From assembly GCA_037951105.1 (NCBI GenBank), contig JBAMJV010003340.1, forward strand, positions 186,001 through 250,000: DNA of 64,000 nucleotides, read 5' to 3'. This DNA is from Echinarachnius parma (lineage: Eukaryota; Echinodermata; Echinoidea; Clypeasteroida; Echinarachniidae). Each line of letters opens with the position of its first letter. Positions within the stretch are counted from its first letter, which is position 1. This document shows, piece by piece, positions 1 to 12,349 of the stretch. Position numbers and translations under genes: made by a program. The notes beneath the pieces were generated by a model that made no database searches, was not told where the DNA came from, and saw nothing but the letters and a program-made list of their open reading frames with translations.

Positions 1-830
1 GGCATAGGAACTCTCATAAATTTGATTATATTAGTGAATCAGATTATCACCTCTCCATGGAACTTGATTAAGGTTAACATCACATTACAATCAGATGTAC
101 AAAAACAAAGAATTTCCTTGAATTCACCATTGAACAATGTATTTTAGCTAGAGACAATGACCTAAACACATCCTAATTGAATTCATCCTGTCCCGTATCG
201 CTTCCTATGTAATCCATTCTTCCAGTGAGAGTGGTGGAAACAATTAACTCAAGATGTTGTCTTTCTATCCAGCTAGTCGGGACAATACCCTCATGGTTTA
301 CTCTGTTATTCACCGCACTTTTTGTATAATAAAAAGTTAAGGAAATTGCTAGCAACGATAGTACCTAGAACAAATCAAATAGTTTGCATATGCTATGAAC
401 CGCAATAAACTTGAGGCTGACACATGTTCAGGAAAAGTTTTTTTTTTTTTTTTTTTTAGGGGGGGGGCAATTGGAAATACAATTTTGGTCCCCTGAATAT
501 GCATACACACCCATGATTTTCCTATAATACTGCTACAAATTTACAAAATGTAAATTTAGTTTTACCGAGGATGTACTAGGCTCACTAGGACCTCCTTGGT
601 TTCACCAAAGTAACTTTTTGGAAATCTGAATCTTTGTTATTGTTGTTGTTGTTGGTGTGTCTTTAACATCGATTTGTTTTTATTAAGCTCATCAGTGCTC
701 AACATTAAGCTTTTTTCCAACTGAATTATAATTATGGCATAAAATGTTTCATTCTAAACATAATTTTCATCCTATTTTGATTGTGCATGTATGATAAAAA
801 ATTAGACAGAGGTGGTTAGAGCTATTATTC
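1..830. other. AT-rich stretch without recognised gene
   Basis: No coding frame, tandem unit or paired inverted repeat was recognised. A T-run followed by a G-run lies at about 439-467, and a short (TTG)n tract near 635-652. This could be intergenic or intronic sequence. Confidence 0.6.
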
Positions 831-3400
831 AGCAAAATACAATCTCCTCAACCATGCACTTGTCTGTTTCATGTCTAGTCTGAAGTCTGGACTCTCCGCA
901 TCCCATCTCGCTCTCTGTTTTCTCCAGACTCATTCCTATCGCATATTTATAGATATGTCTGTACCACTCTAGCTCCTAACAGATAGCTCTCACCACCCCT
1001 CTCCAGGTATATCTAGCTTTCCCCAAATCTCTATCAGACCATGGACCATACTAGTAGGGTCCATGATCAGACATTATCACACAACTTACTTAGATCTAAG
1101 GTCAATTCCCTCAACTCTCTTTCCCTGCGTCATTCCTACCACATGGACCCGATAGCTAATACACTAGCTATTTTATCTCACCTTCCCTCTCCCCCACATT
1201 GCCACACCTTCCCCCCAGCCTCAACTAATCATTATTACACAGTGAAATGTTCAAATCTAGACCAACCTTCCCTCAACCTCCACCAATCAATATAATACAA
1301 TGAAAAGTTAAAATCTCAATGTAGCTCTCTGAAATCTAAGAGAGCAGTGGTCAATCTCCTCCCCTTCCCCACTCTTTCCATACTTCATTTCCAACTACAA
1401 GTGCCCAATAGCTCCTACATTAGCTCTTTTATCTCACCACCCCTCACCACTCATCACCATCTTATATCAATACAACTTTTATCAAACATCATCACACAGT
1501 AAAATATTCCAACCCGTCCATGTCTGGAGTCTGCTTTTAGTTTGAGGTCCATCTCTCTTGAACTCATTTCCCCTGAGTCACCTCAACCAAACATGTGGAA
1601 CCAGTAGCTCCTATACTAGCTCTCTTATCTCACCACCCCTCCCCCCCCCCCACATTGCAGTCTTCCTTAAACCTCCACCAATCATTATCACACAGTGAAA
1701 TGTTCAAAATGGTGTCGTGTCTGCGTCTATTTTAGGTCAATTCCCTCCCCTCTCGTTTCCCGAGTCACCCCAAAGTCACATGGGCCACTCAAAATTACTC
1801 TTACCCTTCCCACCTCTCCGTACATATCACAACCTTTCCACAACCTCTCCCCAAAATGATCGCACAGTTCAATCTCCCACAAGGTGGTTCACTCAGCAAA
1901 AACATCCAAATCATGATCTATCCTCATCTTGCGCAAGCAATGAGGCCTTTATACTGTATGTAATTTCACCTCATTTATTTTTCTCACCTTTATTTCACCC
2001 ACCCGTATCAGCATTCAAACCCCTCCTCTTGCTCTACAAAAGGTTATCAAGCCATGCAGTCACCCTTTCGTCAGTTCACTTGGCATTGAAAACTAAATCA
2101 AGATCGATTGGAAGTTTCTTCTTTCCTTTTTTTCCCCCTCACTTTGCATAAACTTAAGATACTAGCAGTTCACCTTACTCACTCTTCCCAACCTTTAGTC
2201 TTTGCACGCTCTTCTCCTTTTTACAAAACATCATCACAGAGCACAATCTCCCTCACTCCTCCGAAAACATCCCGAATCATAATCAATTGGTATTTGTATC
2301 CTCTCTTTTTTTGCCATGTTGTGCAAGCTTTAGGTTACTAGATTTCTCCTAACTCATTCTTTTTCACCTTTATATGACCCAACTTCCACATTACTCTATA
2401 AAACATTATCACCCCATGCAATCAACCTCAGGTTGTCACTTGGCAAAAACATCCTGAATCACGATCTATCGGAGTATTTTTCCTTTTTTTTTCCTTTTAC
2501 ATCTTCATGTTGTGCAAGCTTTGACGTACTAGATTTCACCTTTCTCACTCTTTATTGCCTCTTACTAATAATACCTCTCTCCTGATTAACCTCTCCTCTT
2601 ACTCTACAAAACATTATCATTCAAGCGATCAGGTATTTCTATTTTCCCAGTAAAATAACATCTTCATGTTGTGCAGTCAATGAGACACTTGATTTTACCT
2701 TACTCACTACGTCTCACCTATATATCTAACCACACCATCTCCCTTGCTAAACAATCACACACTGCAATCACCCTCACGTCAGTTCACTCAGAAAAAACAT
2801 ACCAAATCATGGTCGATCTCGAGACCTGGACTTTTTTTCTTCTCTATCGCAATCAACGAGGCTCTTGATTTTACCTTACTCATCACTACGTCTCACCTAT
2901 TATCTAACCACACCACCTCTCTTACTCTACAATCCCACACTGCAATCGCCCTCATGTCAGTTCACTCAGCAAAAACGTACCAAATTATGATTGATCTCGA
3001 GACCGGGACTTTTTTTCTTCTCTATCACAATCAACGAGGCGCTTGATTTTACCTTACTCACTACGTCTTGCCTATTATCTAACCACACCACCTCCCTTAC
3101 TCTACAATCACACACTGCAATCACCCTCACGTCAGTTCACTCAGCAAAAACATACCAAATCATGGTCGATCTCGAGATCTGGACTTTTTTCTTCTCAATA
3201 GCAAACAACGAGGCACTTGATTTTACCTTACTCACTACGTCTCACCTATTATCTGACCACGCCACCTCCCTTACTCTACAATCACACATTGCAATCACCT
3301 AGAGCACATCAGTTCAGTCAGCAAAAACATACCAAATCATGATTGATCTCGAGACTGGGACTTGTTTTCTTCTCTATCACTTGTGTCGCACAAGCGTCCA
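830..3400 (+). repeat. Degenerate tandem array, unit about 177-195 bp
   Basis: The best preserved units are at the right end. The phrase TCTCGAGACCTGGACT and its variants recur at about 2817, 2995, 3171 and 3347, giving steps of 178, 176 and 176 bp. Each is followed by a run of T, CAATCAACGAGGC and CTTGATTTTACCTTACTCA. Further left the same layout continues with more divergence: TTGTGCAAGC-type positions at about 1923, 2307, 2495 and 2660, and GGTCAATTCCCT-type positions at about 1100, 1545 and 1735. The top strand is pyrimidine-rich. Unit length is not fixed modulo 3 and several frames stay open, so the apparent 60-144 residue frames here are not treated as genes. Confidence 0.85.
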
Positions 3401-3800
3401 AGTCTGGAAATGCAGACAGCGAATTTCCACCTGAGGTGTGACAAAGCAAAGGTCAATAGCACACCGTTCACTTGAGCTGTCCTAGCAACTGTCCTAGCAA
3501 CCATCTTAGCGACCAGACATCATTGTTAAATGTCTGCGGCTGGGCTCTCCCATCAGCTTTCTTTCAGGTGGACAAAATGCCATGTCAGATAGACTTGAGT
3601 GTTGAAGAACATGGTGATGTTGGGAGAAGCAGGCCAGATAAGGAACTGTAGGTCTAATGGCTACACAGTGTTACAGACTGTCTGTCTGATCGGAATGAGT
3701 CTGGAAAAAGAGAAGTGGAAGGGGAATGACCTTAAAACTACAGGGGAGGCACCCCTTCCCCACCTGATGCGCCTAGACTACCATAGCGACCAGACTGCCT
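3400..3800. other. Spacer between two tandem arrays
   Basis: The spacer carries short repeats of CCTAGCAACTGT/CTTAGCGACCAGAC type near 3480-3520 and 3780-3795. No gene is recognised. Confidence 0.4.
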
Positions 3801-3917
3801 GATCATCTATCAAGGGGGGTAACTACTTCCTTACACTTGTCGCTTCAGACCATGTGCAAGCAAGGTGAAATGCAGCTGATATGCACATAGGTTGCAAGAT
3901 TGTGTTCATTGAAAGAG

Positions 3918-4084
3918 GGCAGTGGCACGCGGCGCATGGGGAGCACATATGCCCCCCTTCCCCTACCAATTAAATGGCAAAAAAAAACAATACAAAAAAC
4001 ATAAGGGAAACAAATTAAGAACAACATTTTTTTTAATACAAAGACCGTGCCCCTGCCCCCCACCCCCCCCCCCCCCCCCAAACT
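3918..4084 (+). mobile_element. CAGTGGC-type fragment with poly-C tract
   Basis: The fragment begins GGCAGTGGCACGCGGCGCATGG and ends near a run of about 20 C. Similar CAGTGGC-plus-homopolymer fragments occur near 7662-7815, 24951, 30905-30985, 38800-38895 and 58095-58150. A CAGTGGCG start resembles hAT-type terminal repeats, but no matching second end is visible. Confidence 0.35.
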
Positions 4085-6825
4085 AGGTCGGATCATTTTA
4101 TGAAACTGACGACACCAAATACCAAATTAGTAAAATTCATGTTATCCTCACCTAGTAGACAACAGGAAGAGAACAATGGGTGAGCGCAATTAGGGCAGGG
4201 CTGGATATCATCATGTCAACATCAATGTTCCAGATTTGTAATTGAAACTACCTAATGACAAAGAGAGGTCAACAACATTACAATCATGGATCATGACCTG
4301 ATGCGATGATTATCCATCAAGGGGTTTGTCTACACCCCTACGTTAACCATGTACGTAACAATGGGTGAACGCAGGGGTAGGGCTGGATGTCATCTTGTTA
4401 ACATCAATGTTCCAGATTTGTAATTGAAACTCTCTTAAGACAAAGAGAGGTCAATAACATTAGGATCATCAATCATTGGATCAAGGTACTACTTCATGAC
4501 CTGATGCGATGAGTAACCATCAAGGGATTTGTCTATAATTATAATGGTACATTAACCATGAGCAGCAACTCAAAATACATTTCCAATTTATTATTAATCT
4601 TTGCTTGAATCCTTTTATGTAATTATTTTTAAAAAAGTTTATTGTGATCATTCAAAATTAGAGGTCAACAGCATTACATACATAACAGATACACCTTCAT
4701 GTCTAGATGAGGTGATTATCCATCAAGGGGCTTGTCTACACCCCTACGTTAACCATGTGCGTAACAATGGGAGAACTCAGGGGTAGGTCTGGATATCATC
4801 TTGTCAACATCAATGTTCCAGATTTGTAATTGAAACTCCCTAAAGACAAAGAGAGGTCAACAACATCATCGTTCATCCGACCAAGGTATACTTCATGATT
4901 AATACAGGTTATTAACCATCAAGGGGGTTGTCTAGAATCGTACGTCAACCATGTGCGAGCGAGACAAAGCACATTTCAAATTAATTTATTATAGAACCTT
5001 ATTTGGAAAGTTTTGATTATTAGTCAAATAAGGTCAACAACATTTATGTTCATTGAAGTCATGTACCTTTACGACCAGCAGGCATGACTATTCATCAAGG
5101 GGCTTGCATGTCTTTGCCCATATGATAATTTGGTGGCAGTAAGAAGTACAATTTATAATATATTTCTTATACAACTTTATTTTGAAAGTCAGTATTAAAG
5201 TGGCAATGAAATAAAGTTTATAACATTCATGTACCTTCACAACCAGGGGGCATGATTTTTCATCGAGGGGGTTTGTCTGTTCCTTTTAATCAACCATGTG
5301 AGTGCAAGACAAAATACATTTCCAAGTTATTTCTTATACAAGTATATTTTTTAAGTCTGTAAATTATTCAAAAAGTGTCAACGACATAAAGTTCATCAAA
5401 TTCATGTACCTTCATGGCCAGTGGGCATGATTGTTCATCAAGGGGCTTGTCTCCGACCTTACATTAGCCAGATGAAAGCAAGAACAAATTAATTTCCAAT
5501 AAATTTGTTATCTTTAGTTGAAAACTTGTGTGTTATTAATTTTTAAAAAGTTTCATGTTATCATTCAAAAAAAGTTTAATGTTATCATTCAAATTTAGAG
5601 CTTGAAAAAGAGCATTACGTTCACTGAAGTCATGTACCTTTAGACCAGAGGTCACGGTGCCGCACGGCTATTCATCAAGGGGCTTGTCTACGCTCTTGCA
5701 TTAGCCAGGTGCGAGCAAGATGAAATACAGGTTTCGATTCATATCCCTAGAAAATTAATGTGAAGAAGTCTTTTCCTTCCTTCCTTCCTGTCTCACAGAA
5801 AGTTTGTATTCTTTCCGACTCGATGAGACAATGAATATGAAACCAGCCTCTTTTCTGTTGACAACTCTTCTTGTTTAAATCCTTTGTCATCATTCAAAGA
5901 AGAAATACATATATTTGCTATTAATTTCGCATACAGGCTTTCATTCAAAGTTTTTCTATTGTTTACCCTTTATACCTTTACAACCAGAGGGCATGATTAT
6001 TCATCAAGTGGCTTGTCTACGCCGTTACATTACTAACCAGGTGCGAGCAAGATGAAATACAGGTTTTGATTTATGTCCCTAGAAAATTAATTTCAAAAAG
6101 TATTTTCTTTCCTTCCTCCCAAACACGTGTTCTTCCCAAGAAAGAGACAATGAATATGAAACCGGCCTCTTTTCTGATGACAACTCTTCTCGTTTAAATC
6201 CTTTGTCATTGTTTAAAGACAGGAAAAGAGGAAGACAAAAAATACATATATTTGCAATTCGTTTCTCAAACAGGCTGTCATTTAAAGTTTTTCTATTTGT
6301 TAAAACTTTAACCTTTAAAACTGAATACTTTTACAGCCAGAGGGCATGTTTAATCATCAAGGGGCTTGTCTTCGCCCTTACATTACTAACCAGGTGCGAG
6401 CAAGATGAAATACATGTTTCAACTTATGTCACCAAAAATTAATTTTGATCAATATTTTCCTTCCTTCCTCCCAGACTTATATGCACATGTATTCTTGCCA
6501 ACTCGATGAGACAATGAGTTTGAAACCGGCCTCTTTTCTGATGACAACTCTGTTTTATTAATCCTTTGTCTCCGTTTACAGACAGGATTAGAGGAAGACA
6601 AAACTATATATATCTCCAATTCATTTCTTATACAGGCTTTCATTTAAAGTTTTTTCTATTGTTTAACCATTATACCTTTACAGCCAGTGGGCATGTTTAA
6701 TCTTATCTAGGGGCTTGTCCACCCCCTAACATTACTAACCAGGTGCGAGAAAGATGAAAAACATGTTTCAATTCACGTCACCAAAAATTAATTTTGAGAA
6801 ATGTTTTCCTTTCTTCTTCCCAGTA

Positions 6826-7422
6826 CCATCATTAGCAAAAGTTTAAGACCACCTGGGAATTTGTGGGTATTACAATAATTTGGACTGCATTCTTTTGTCT
6901 TATTGAATGATTACATAACATGTTTACTACAGTGGTGAGTAGCAAAAGAGTAATGGTCAGCGATAAAATTAATATTTTTATTTCAGGGGCTCCATTTTCG
7001 GGGGCTACTTTTCCGATTTTCGGGGGCTACAAATTTCCAGGCTCTTTTTCGAATTTCAGGGGCTAATAATAAGCTAAGTGATCATTTATAAACATTTGAT
7101 AACAATCCAAACAGAAAAATCCCACAAAAAAATCTCGAAAATCCAAAAAAATAAAAAAATAAAATTTGGGGGCGAATTTTTTGTTCCGGGGGCGAATTTG
7201 GGAATTTCGGGAGGCGAATTTGGGAATTTCGGGGGGCGAATTCGACCCGCCGCCCCCATGTATTTTTTTGCTGGTAATGGTATTAGCCCAGCAGTTCAAG
7301 TGTGATACAAAGGTTATGCGTTAAAAATAAAAGTATGTCTGAAAAATAAATATGTTTAACTTTGCTGTGTTTTTTATTTATTGCATTTTGGAAGGGTGGT
7401 CTTAAACTTTTGATAATGATGG
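6826..7422. mobile_element. Tc1/mariner-type MITE, 597 bp
   Basis: Terminal inverted repeats of 28 bp start CCATCATTAGCAAAAG at 6826 and end CTTTTGATAATGATGG at 7422, with one visible mismatch. The element is flanked by TA on both sides (6824-6825 and 7423-7424), the target duplication of the Tc1/mariner superfamily. It splits a unit of the surrounding array between CTTCTTCCCAG and TGTGTTCTTCCC. It has no transposase frame. The middle (about 6985-7255) holds internal repeats of the kind TTCGGGGGCTAC and GGGGGCGAATTTGGGAATTT, possibly a second insertion. Open frames across this G-rich block on both strands are low-complexity and not credible as genes. Confidence 0.85.
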
Positions 7423-7661
7423 TATGTGTTCTTCCCAACGCCTGTACAAAACTAGCCCCTTTTGATTCTCTCATTATTATCCAACATAATGTACATGTAT
7501 GGCGGGGGAAATTATGTTCGGAAGCTGTGAATAACCTATGAAGAAAAATAACTCTTTAAGCTTCTTTCTTTTTTCTTTGTTTTACATACATACTTATATA
7601 AATACTTTCTTTGTTAATTTGGAATAGAACTGAACAATTGGGACATTAGGATTTTAAAAGC

Positions 7662-7815
7662 TTTGGTGGTGGTGGGGGGGAGGGGGGGGGCAAAAGAAAC
7701 ATGCCATCAACAATCTGAATGGGGAGCAACTGCAGTGGGTAGGCAAACCCTCAAACTGTGGGGGGGGGGGTGGGGGGAGAAATGCCCCGCCTTGTACCCC
7801 TAGCATCGCTACTGG
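7662..7815 (-). mobile_element. CAGTRGCG-type fragment with G tracts
   Basis: On the minus strand it begins CCAGTAGCGATGCTAGGGG and runs into two long homopolymer-rich tracts (about 7759-7778 and 7671-7690). It is grouped with the other CAGTGGC fragments of the window. Only one end is visible. Confidence 0.35.
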
Positions 7816-8301
7816 AGCTAAAATCAGCAAGTGCTTCCTGTCATGTTCGATAAAAAAACAGCAACAACCATCAATTACATGTATTCCTCATCTTTATCTT
7901 CACATATCTTCACGCGTCATTCTGAACATTATGAGCTTTGTTCTTCAATCAAGGAGGTAGTTAAATTGTGAAGGAAATGGGTCAAATGTCTCAAATTTGT
8001 GTTATCTTTATGACTTAATGTTTGTAATAAAATATTTCCATGTAGTCATGTGTCTGCTTTTTTAACAGTGACACAAGACACACCTGGGATCATTCAGTCA
8101 TTTAGTTTGTTAAACCAATTGTTATCTGGCTGCTTTGGGGTCATTTATGAAAAATTTATAACAATCGTGTGATTTTCTGCAGTTGTTTGTCGTGTTGCAG
8201 TTTAGACAATGGATTTCAAAATTAATATTGAGTTACAATTTCAGATTTCAATTCTCAAGAATATGTAGAATTCCACCCTCAATTTGAATTGTCTTTTTTT
8301 T

Positions 8302-8684
8302 TTAAAGGGATCTAGTAACATTGTCCGAATCCTCAAAATTCAATTGGAATTCTAGCGGTTCCCTCATACCTTGTACTCGTATTAACAATAGAAGCATGGG
8401 ACAGGTTTTGGTTTTTTGAATTTCCCTTTCGTTAAAAAAATATTTACACTTGAAGTCTTCAGATGTTAAACTATCCACTGGATAGTCATTACCATGTACA
8501 GAGTCAGTGCAATGAGTTAGTGAATATCACTTTGCATTTTTGCTCATTACACGGCCATATAATGTCCATTTAACTTGAAATGTTCACACAATACCCAGTG
8601 GACATATCAGATAAGAACAATATACATTGTATCAGCCATTTATCACTTTTTGCACATATCAACAAAGTTACTAGATCCCTTTAA
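8302..8684 (-). mobile_element. TTAA-type MITE family T, copy A
   Basis: Ends are TTAAAGGGATCTAGTAAC and its inverted form GTTACTAGATCCCTTTAA. TTAA on both sides plus AGGGA matches the TTAAAGGRR ends described for T2/Kolobok-type MITEs. Five further copies lie in this window (15543, 27759, 31027, 52059, 60091). No coding capacity. It runs opposite to the copies at 27.8 and 31.0 kb. Confidence 0.85.
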
Positions 8685-8727
8685 GGGTGGGGGGGGGGGG
8701 ACAATCTTGAAGGTTCATTGATTGCCT

Positions 8728-8935
8728 GGTTTGCATCCATTTGGTGTATGTCTTATTTGGTCTACTACATGATGCCTGGAACTTACATTTCCTCAACTTT
8801 AATTTGACCAACACCCCTAAACCTAACTGTTATCCCTAATCATAATCCATAATCCTAATCCTAAGCCTCTGAATCCTGATTTTGCTAGTAGATGAAACGA
8901 GATAGGATCAGATGGGTGTAGACCAAGAAAGTTAC
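8728..8935 (-). mobile_element. Dispersed repeat 'CATTTGGTGTA', copy 1
   Basis: It shares GCATCCATTTGG/GTCTAC near its left side, an AACCTAAC-rich middle (CCTAAACCTAACTGTTATCC) and GGGTGTAGACC at its right with a segment at 29960-30195 in the opposite orientation. The telomere-like CCTAA words are internal to this repeat. Boundaries are approximate. Confidence 0.5.
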
Positions 8936-9476
8936 AATCAAGACAAATATGTACACTATACTCCTTTAGGTGGCATTTGAACAGAAAATTCATAATTTAA
9001 TTTGTCTGTTTTGCTCAAAGATTGAACTTTTGTTAAAAATGACAATCCTGCTTAATAAGAAAGATAAGTCATAAGACACCAAACAGATCTAATTTCCATT
9101 CAGTTGGTAGACAAGTCAATAATCAAATAAAGAACAGAACGCTTTAGTGAATTATTCTCGTCTCCACGGCCCATGAGCAAGCTTCCTATTGTGCGGCTCC
9201 AATAATTCAATTGCGTTCAAACCGCAGAGTCGCGGACCTAATGACCGTGTCATTTTCAACTTCATCTTAATTCGTACGTGAGCATACGTACAGCTAGATA
9301 ATGTCTTCCAAATGTTAGTGGATAGAGATTCCAATAGCATATCATTGTAAAAGGGTTTCATATTGTTTTAAAGTTGAATCCATTTTTTTTTTCTTGGTAT
9401 TTTGGAAGAAAATCCAAATTTCAAAGCTGTGAATTCATGCTCAAGGTGAAACATTTCATCAGAATGCATAGTCTTT
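8936..9476. other. No recognised feature
   Basis: AT-rich unique-looking sequence. A 69-codon minus-strand frame at 9152-9361 has no recognisable motif. Confidence 0.4.
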
Positions 9477-9762
9477 GGCCCGGATTCACAAAGGAAGTTT
9501 GTTAAACCATGGTCTACACTAGCTATGGAGTGCTGCTCATATACAATTTATACAATTTATAGTTTATAATGATATGACTGTTAGTGCTTGCTAACCAGCA
9601 AATTTCACCATCTGAGAAGACTTTATTTGGTGCATTTAGTAAATGTGTACAATCAACATTATTAACAAGTAAGGAGTTTACATTCTTTCTCCATCAGTTT
9701 ACAAATGGCACTCCATAGATGTAAACCATGGTTTGTACAAACCTCCTTTGTGAATCCGGGCC
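9477..9762. mobile_element. Palindromic MITE 'GGCCCGGATTCACAAAGG'
   Basis: The left end GGCCCGGATTCACAAAGG and the right end CCTTTGTGAATCCGGGCC are perfect inverted repeats. They continue through GTTTG...AACCATGG and a less perfect inner pairing (ATGGAGTGC / GCACTCCAT). Length 286 bp, no coding capacity. The ends resemble those of the TTTCACAAAG elements at 44.8, 46.9 and 53.2 kb. Confidence 0.85.
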
Positions 9763-9824
9763 ATTGTCTTTGTCTTTGAACAAATATAACTACAGGATGC
9801 ATCATGACTGATTAACAGAGACAC

Positions 9825-10460
9825 AGACCTTTATTTTTTTGTCTTCAATTGTGGGAACAGACAATCAGTGTGAGAAAGCACATGATCTAAAGACCCAATG
9901 TAACCACAACTAAATAACATCAGATCAAATCTTTTGTCAGTCCTAACTTTGAAACAAATAAGACCTTTCTCAAGTGTGGGAAAATGCAATCAATGTACAT
10001 TATCTCAAGACTCAATGTCAAAGCCTTCACAGATTTTTCACTAAAACAAGTGATGTTTAAAAGTTGTGCCAATTGAACAAAACCAAAGTAAACTTGATTA
10101 ATACCAATCCTTGAATGTTGTTGATGTAGAATTAAGCAATTTAAAACAAAGGATGGCAGCTTGCATTGATTGATAAGCATACAAGAAAGACCTTTTTCCA
10201 AGTGTGGGAACATACAATGAAAGAATGTAATCTCAAGACTCATTGTCATGAAGAAATCACATTTTCTCAAAACTTTATTTAACAACACCAAATTAAACCT
10301 GATTTAAACTGCACATTGAATGATGTTGGTGTAGAAGTAAGCAATTTAAATTAATTTATAAGAATACAAAGAAGACCTTTCCCAAGTGTGAGAAAATACA
10401 ATTAATGGAAGATTATTCAATATCTCGTGACCCATTGCCATGAACAAATCGCATGGATCA
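9825..10460 (-). repeat. Tandem array, unit about 130-230 bp, 4 copies
   Basis: The phrase AGACCTTTCTCAAGTGTGGGAAAA or close variants recurs at about 9828, 9960, 10190 and 10374, each followed by ATCTCAAGACTCAATGTCA. A 123-codon minus-strand frame (9920-10291) repeats its own sequence motif because it crosses two units. It is therefore treated as a repeat translation. Confidence 0.75.
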
Positions 10461-10884
10461 AAGGTTTTACCTACTTATAAACTTGTAATACATACAGAGC
10501 TTTCATTATGAAATTGTTTTAAGTTTTAAAGAACTAGTTTTAAATGGTTTAATTTGCAGTGCCATAGATCTAATCAATTACAAAACAAGACAGATGAAGG
10601 GATATATTCATAATAGCTAGTGTTTTTTTATTTTTTATTATTAATCATTTAAATAAAGTAATAGTATTGAATCGTTTCCAATGTTTTGTTTGCAGCACAT
10701 CTAATCAATAAACATACAACAAAACGAACAGTTGAAGGTCAAGTGACATTCCACGTCTTTATCTACTTTCCTGTTGGCATTGGCATGAAGTTGGGAGGTT
10801 TCCTGTTGGGAGGGTTCCTGTTGGCATAAAGGGGGGAGGTTAAGATTGGAGAAGCTAGCTGTATAGATACATCCCTCACTATCA

Positions 10885-10927
10885 GAGGAAATCAAAGGAA
10901 ATCAAAGGAAATCAAAAGGAAATCAAA
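10885..10927 (+). repeat. 10-bp tandem repeat (GGAAATCAAA), 4 copies
   Basis: Four consecutive near-identical GGAAATCAAA units are directly visible. Confidence 0.9.
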
Positions 10928-11500
10928 CTCAATGTCAGACATGCAATGCATCTGTGAATCCGTGCTACATTGATGAGAACATGTCTCATTACCCCTACTA
11001 ATTTCTGTAAAATGAAGTCAAATGAAGATCGGGCTTTCAAACCTAACATTATTGAAGGCTAATGAATGATCCCACTAAGTTTAGTTTGCCGAGATTGTGA
11101 TTTATAAGAAGCAATGCCTGCATAGATTTATTTAAACCAGTATGCCAATTTTGTTTGAAAATACACCAATTGAATCCAAAATATTAAACTGTAAAATGTA
11201 TTTGAAAGGTATAACCTGCTTTTAACCGTTCAAGTTGAATCATGTTCTAAGTTGAAACATTAATATCATATCAATTGATTATTTAATCTTGATAAAAAAG
11301 ACCAAAATTGTGAACAGTGTGAAATGTTGCAAATCAAAACATATTCCATCAATAATTTCTCACTACTAAGCAAGCAGATGCAGCCCTTTTCAAAATCTTC
11401 AACATAAATCAAATATGACCATGGACAAAAGCTGACTCAATAATTATTTAATTGAGCAAACAGTTTTCATAATGGATTTCCAGGGTATCCAAGGTTTATT
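10928..11500. other. No recognised feature
   Basis: AT-rich sequence without a supported gene or repeat structure. Confidence 0.4.
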
Positions 11501-12250
11501 TTACCCTTTCTCTTTACTTCATAAAAACTTTCTACCTTGATATATGCCTGGAGGAAGATGTAATCTGATAGAGCCTTTCCTTCCTGTAATTTTCTGGAAA
11601 ATTTACCCTTCTGCCCTTTTTCCTTTCTCCCCCGGTCTCTTTACCCTCTTTCCACTGACTCTCCCAATTTTCGGTAAATTACGTTCTTCTCCCCTATCCT
11701 CTCCCTTCCCCCCCCCCCCTTCTTTAACTTCTTTTTACTCACTCCCCCATTGTCCTTTCCCTACCCCTAGTAACACTCATTTCTAATTAACCCCCTTTAT
11801 GTCTCTCTTCTGCCTCCTCTCCCACCCCTCAATACTTTTCACTCTCACTCTCCATTTATGATAATTAAAAAAGTTTATTCTCCCCCGCTCTCTCCATTCC
11901 CTCCCCTGTGCATCCTCTCAACTCCCCATCCCCCTCCCCCCTCCCTCCTCTCCGATATCTATCACTCTCACTCTCCATTTATGGTGATTAAAAAAGTTTA
12001 TTCTCTCTCTCTCCATTCCCTCCCATGTTCATCCTCTCAACTCCCCATCACTACATCACCCCCTCCCCTCTCTCCCCCCCTCTCTCCATTTCCTCCCCTG
12101 TGCATCCTCCCAACCCCCATAACCCCCCTCCCCTTCCCACCGGCTTTTACCCCTATTATCTTCCCCTTTTCATATCTTTTATCTTACATCTCCTTCTTTT
12201 TCTGGCCTTGCCTGACATACTCCTTGATCCAGTTTGATATCTTTCTTTCT
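11500..12250 (+). repeat. Pyrimidine-rich tandem repeat, unit about 124 bp
   Basis: The block CTCCATTTATG(A/G)T(A/G)ATTAAAAAAG plus TTTATTCTC and CTCTCCATTCCCTCCC occurs near 11849 and 11973, with a partial third copy near 12075. The top strand is almost pure C/T. Proline/serine-rich frames at 11544-12265 follow from the composition and are not called genes. Confidence 0.7.
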
Positions 12251-12349
12251 GACTTAAATACCTAATGCTAAGAAATAAATTATCCCTTTCTTCTTTATAT
12301 TTGATCTATGACAGACGGAGGGGAATAACTTTCACAGAAAGATGTCATA

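Larger units (their letters stand above)
3800..7500 (+). repeat. Tandem array 'CATCAAGGGGCTTGTCT', about 12 units
   Basis: The landmark CATCAAGGGGCTTGTCT, followed by TACATTAACCAGGTGCGAGCAAGATG, recurs at about 3808, 4314, 4517, 4713, 4915, 5092, 5262, 5436, 5672, 6001, 6356 and 6700. Steps are 170-236 bp until 5672 and then about 330-355 bp. The long units gain a block containing CTTCCTTCC, GATGAGACAATGAATATGAAACC and GACAACTCTTCT. The last unit is split by a Tc1/mariner-type MITE. A poly-C tract and a CAGTGGC-type fragment interrupt the first unit (3918-4084). No coding sequence is supported. Confidence 0.85.

Noticed and set aside
2671..3302. Overlapping 65-103 codon frames with repeated 'LLSNHTTSLTLQSHTAITL' peptide
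   Set aside because: They cross several 177-bp units, several frames stay open at once, and unit length is not fixed modulo 3. This is satellite translation.
3800..6840. Regularly spaced repeat resembling a CRISPR layout
   Set aside because: Units are 170-350 bp, repeats are imperfect and 'spacers' are homologous to each other; the DNA is eukaryotic with no cas genes.
9920..10291. 123-codon minus-strand frame
   Set aside because: It contains two copies of 'SLEI...FPHL.K', which reflect the underlying tandem units; no domain or start context.
11544..12265. Proline/serine-rich frames
   Set aside because: Pure pyrimidine-tract composition within a tandem repeat.
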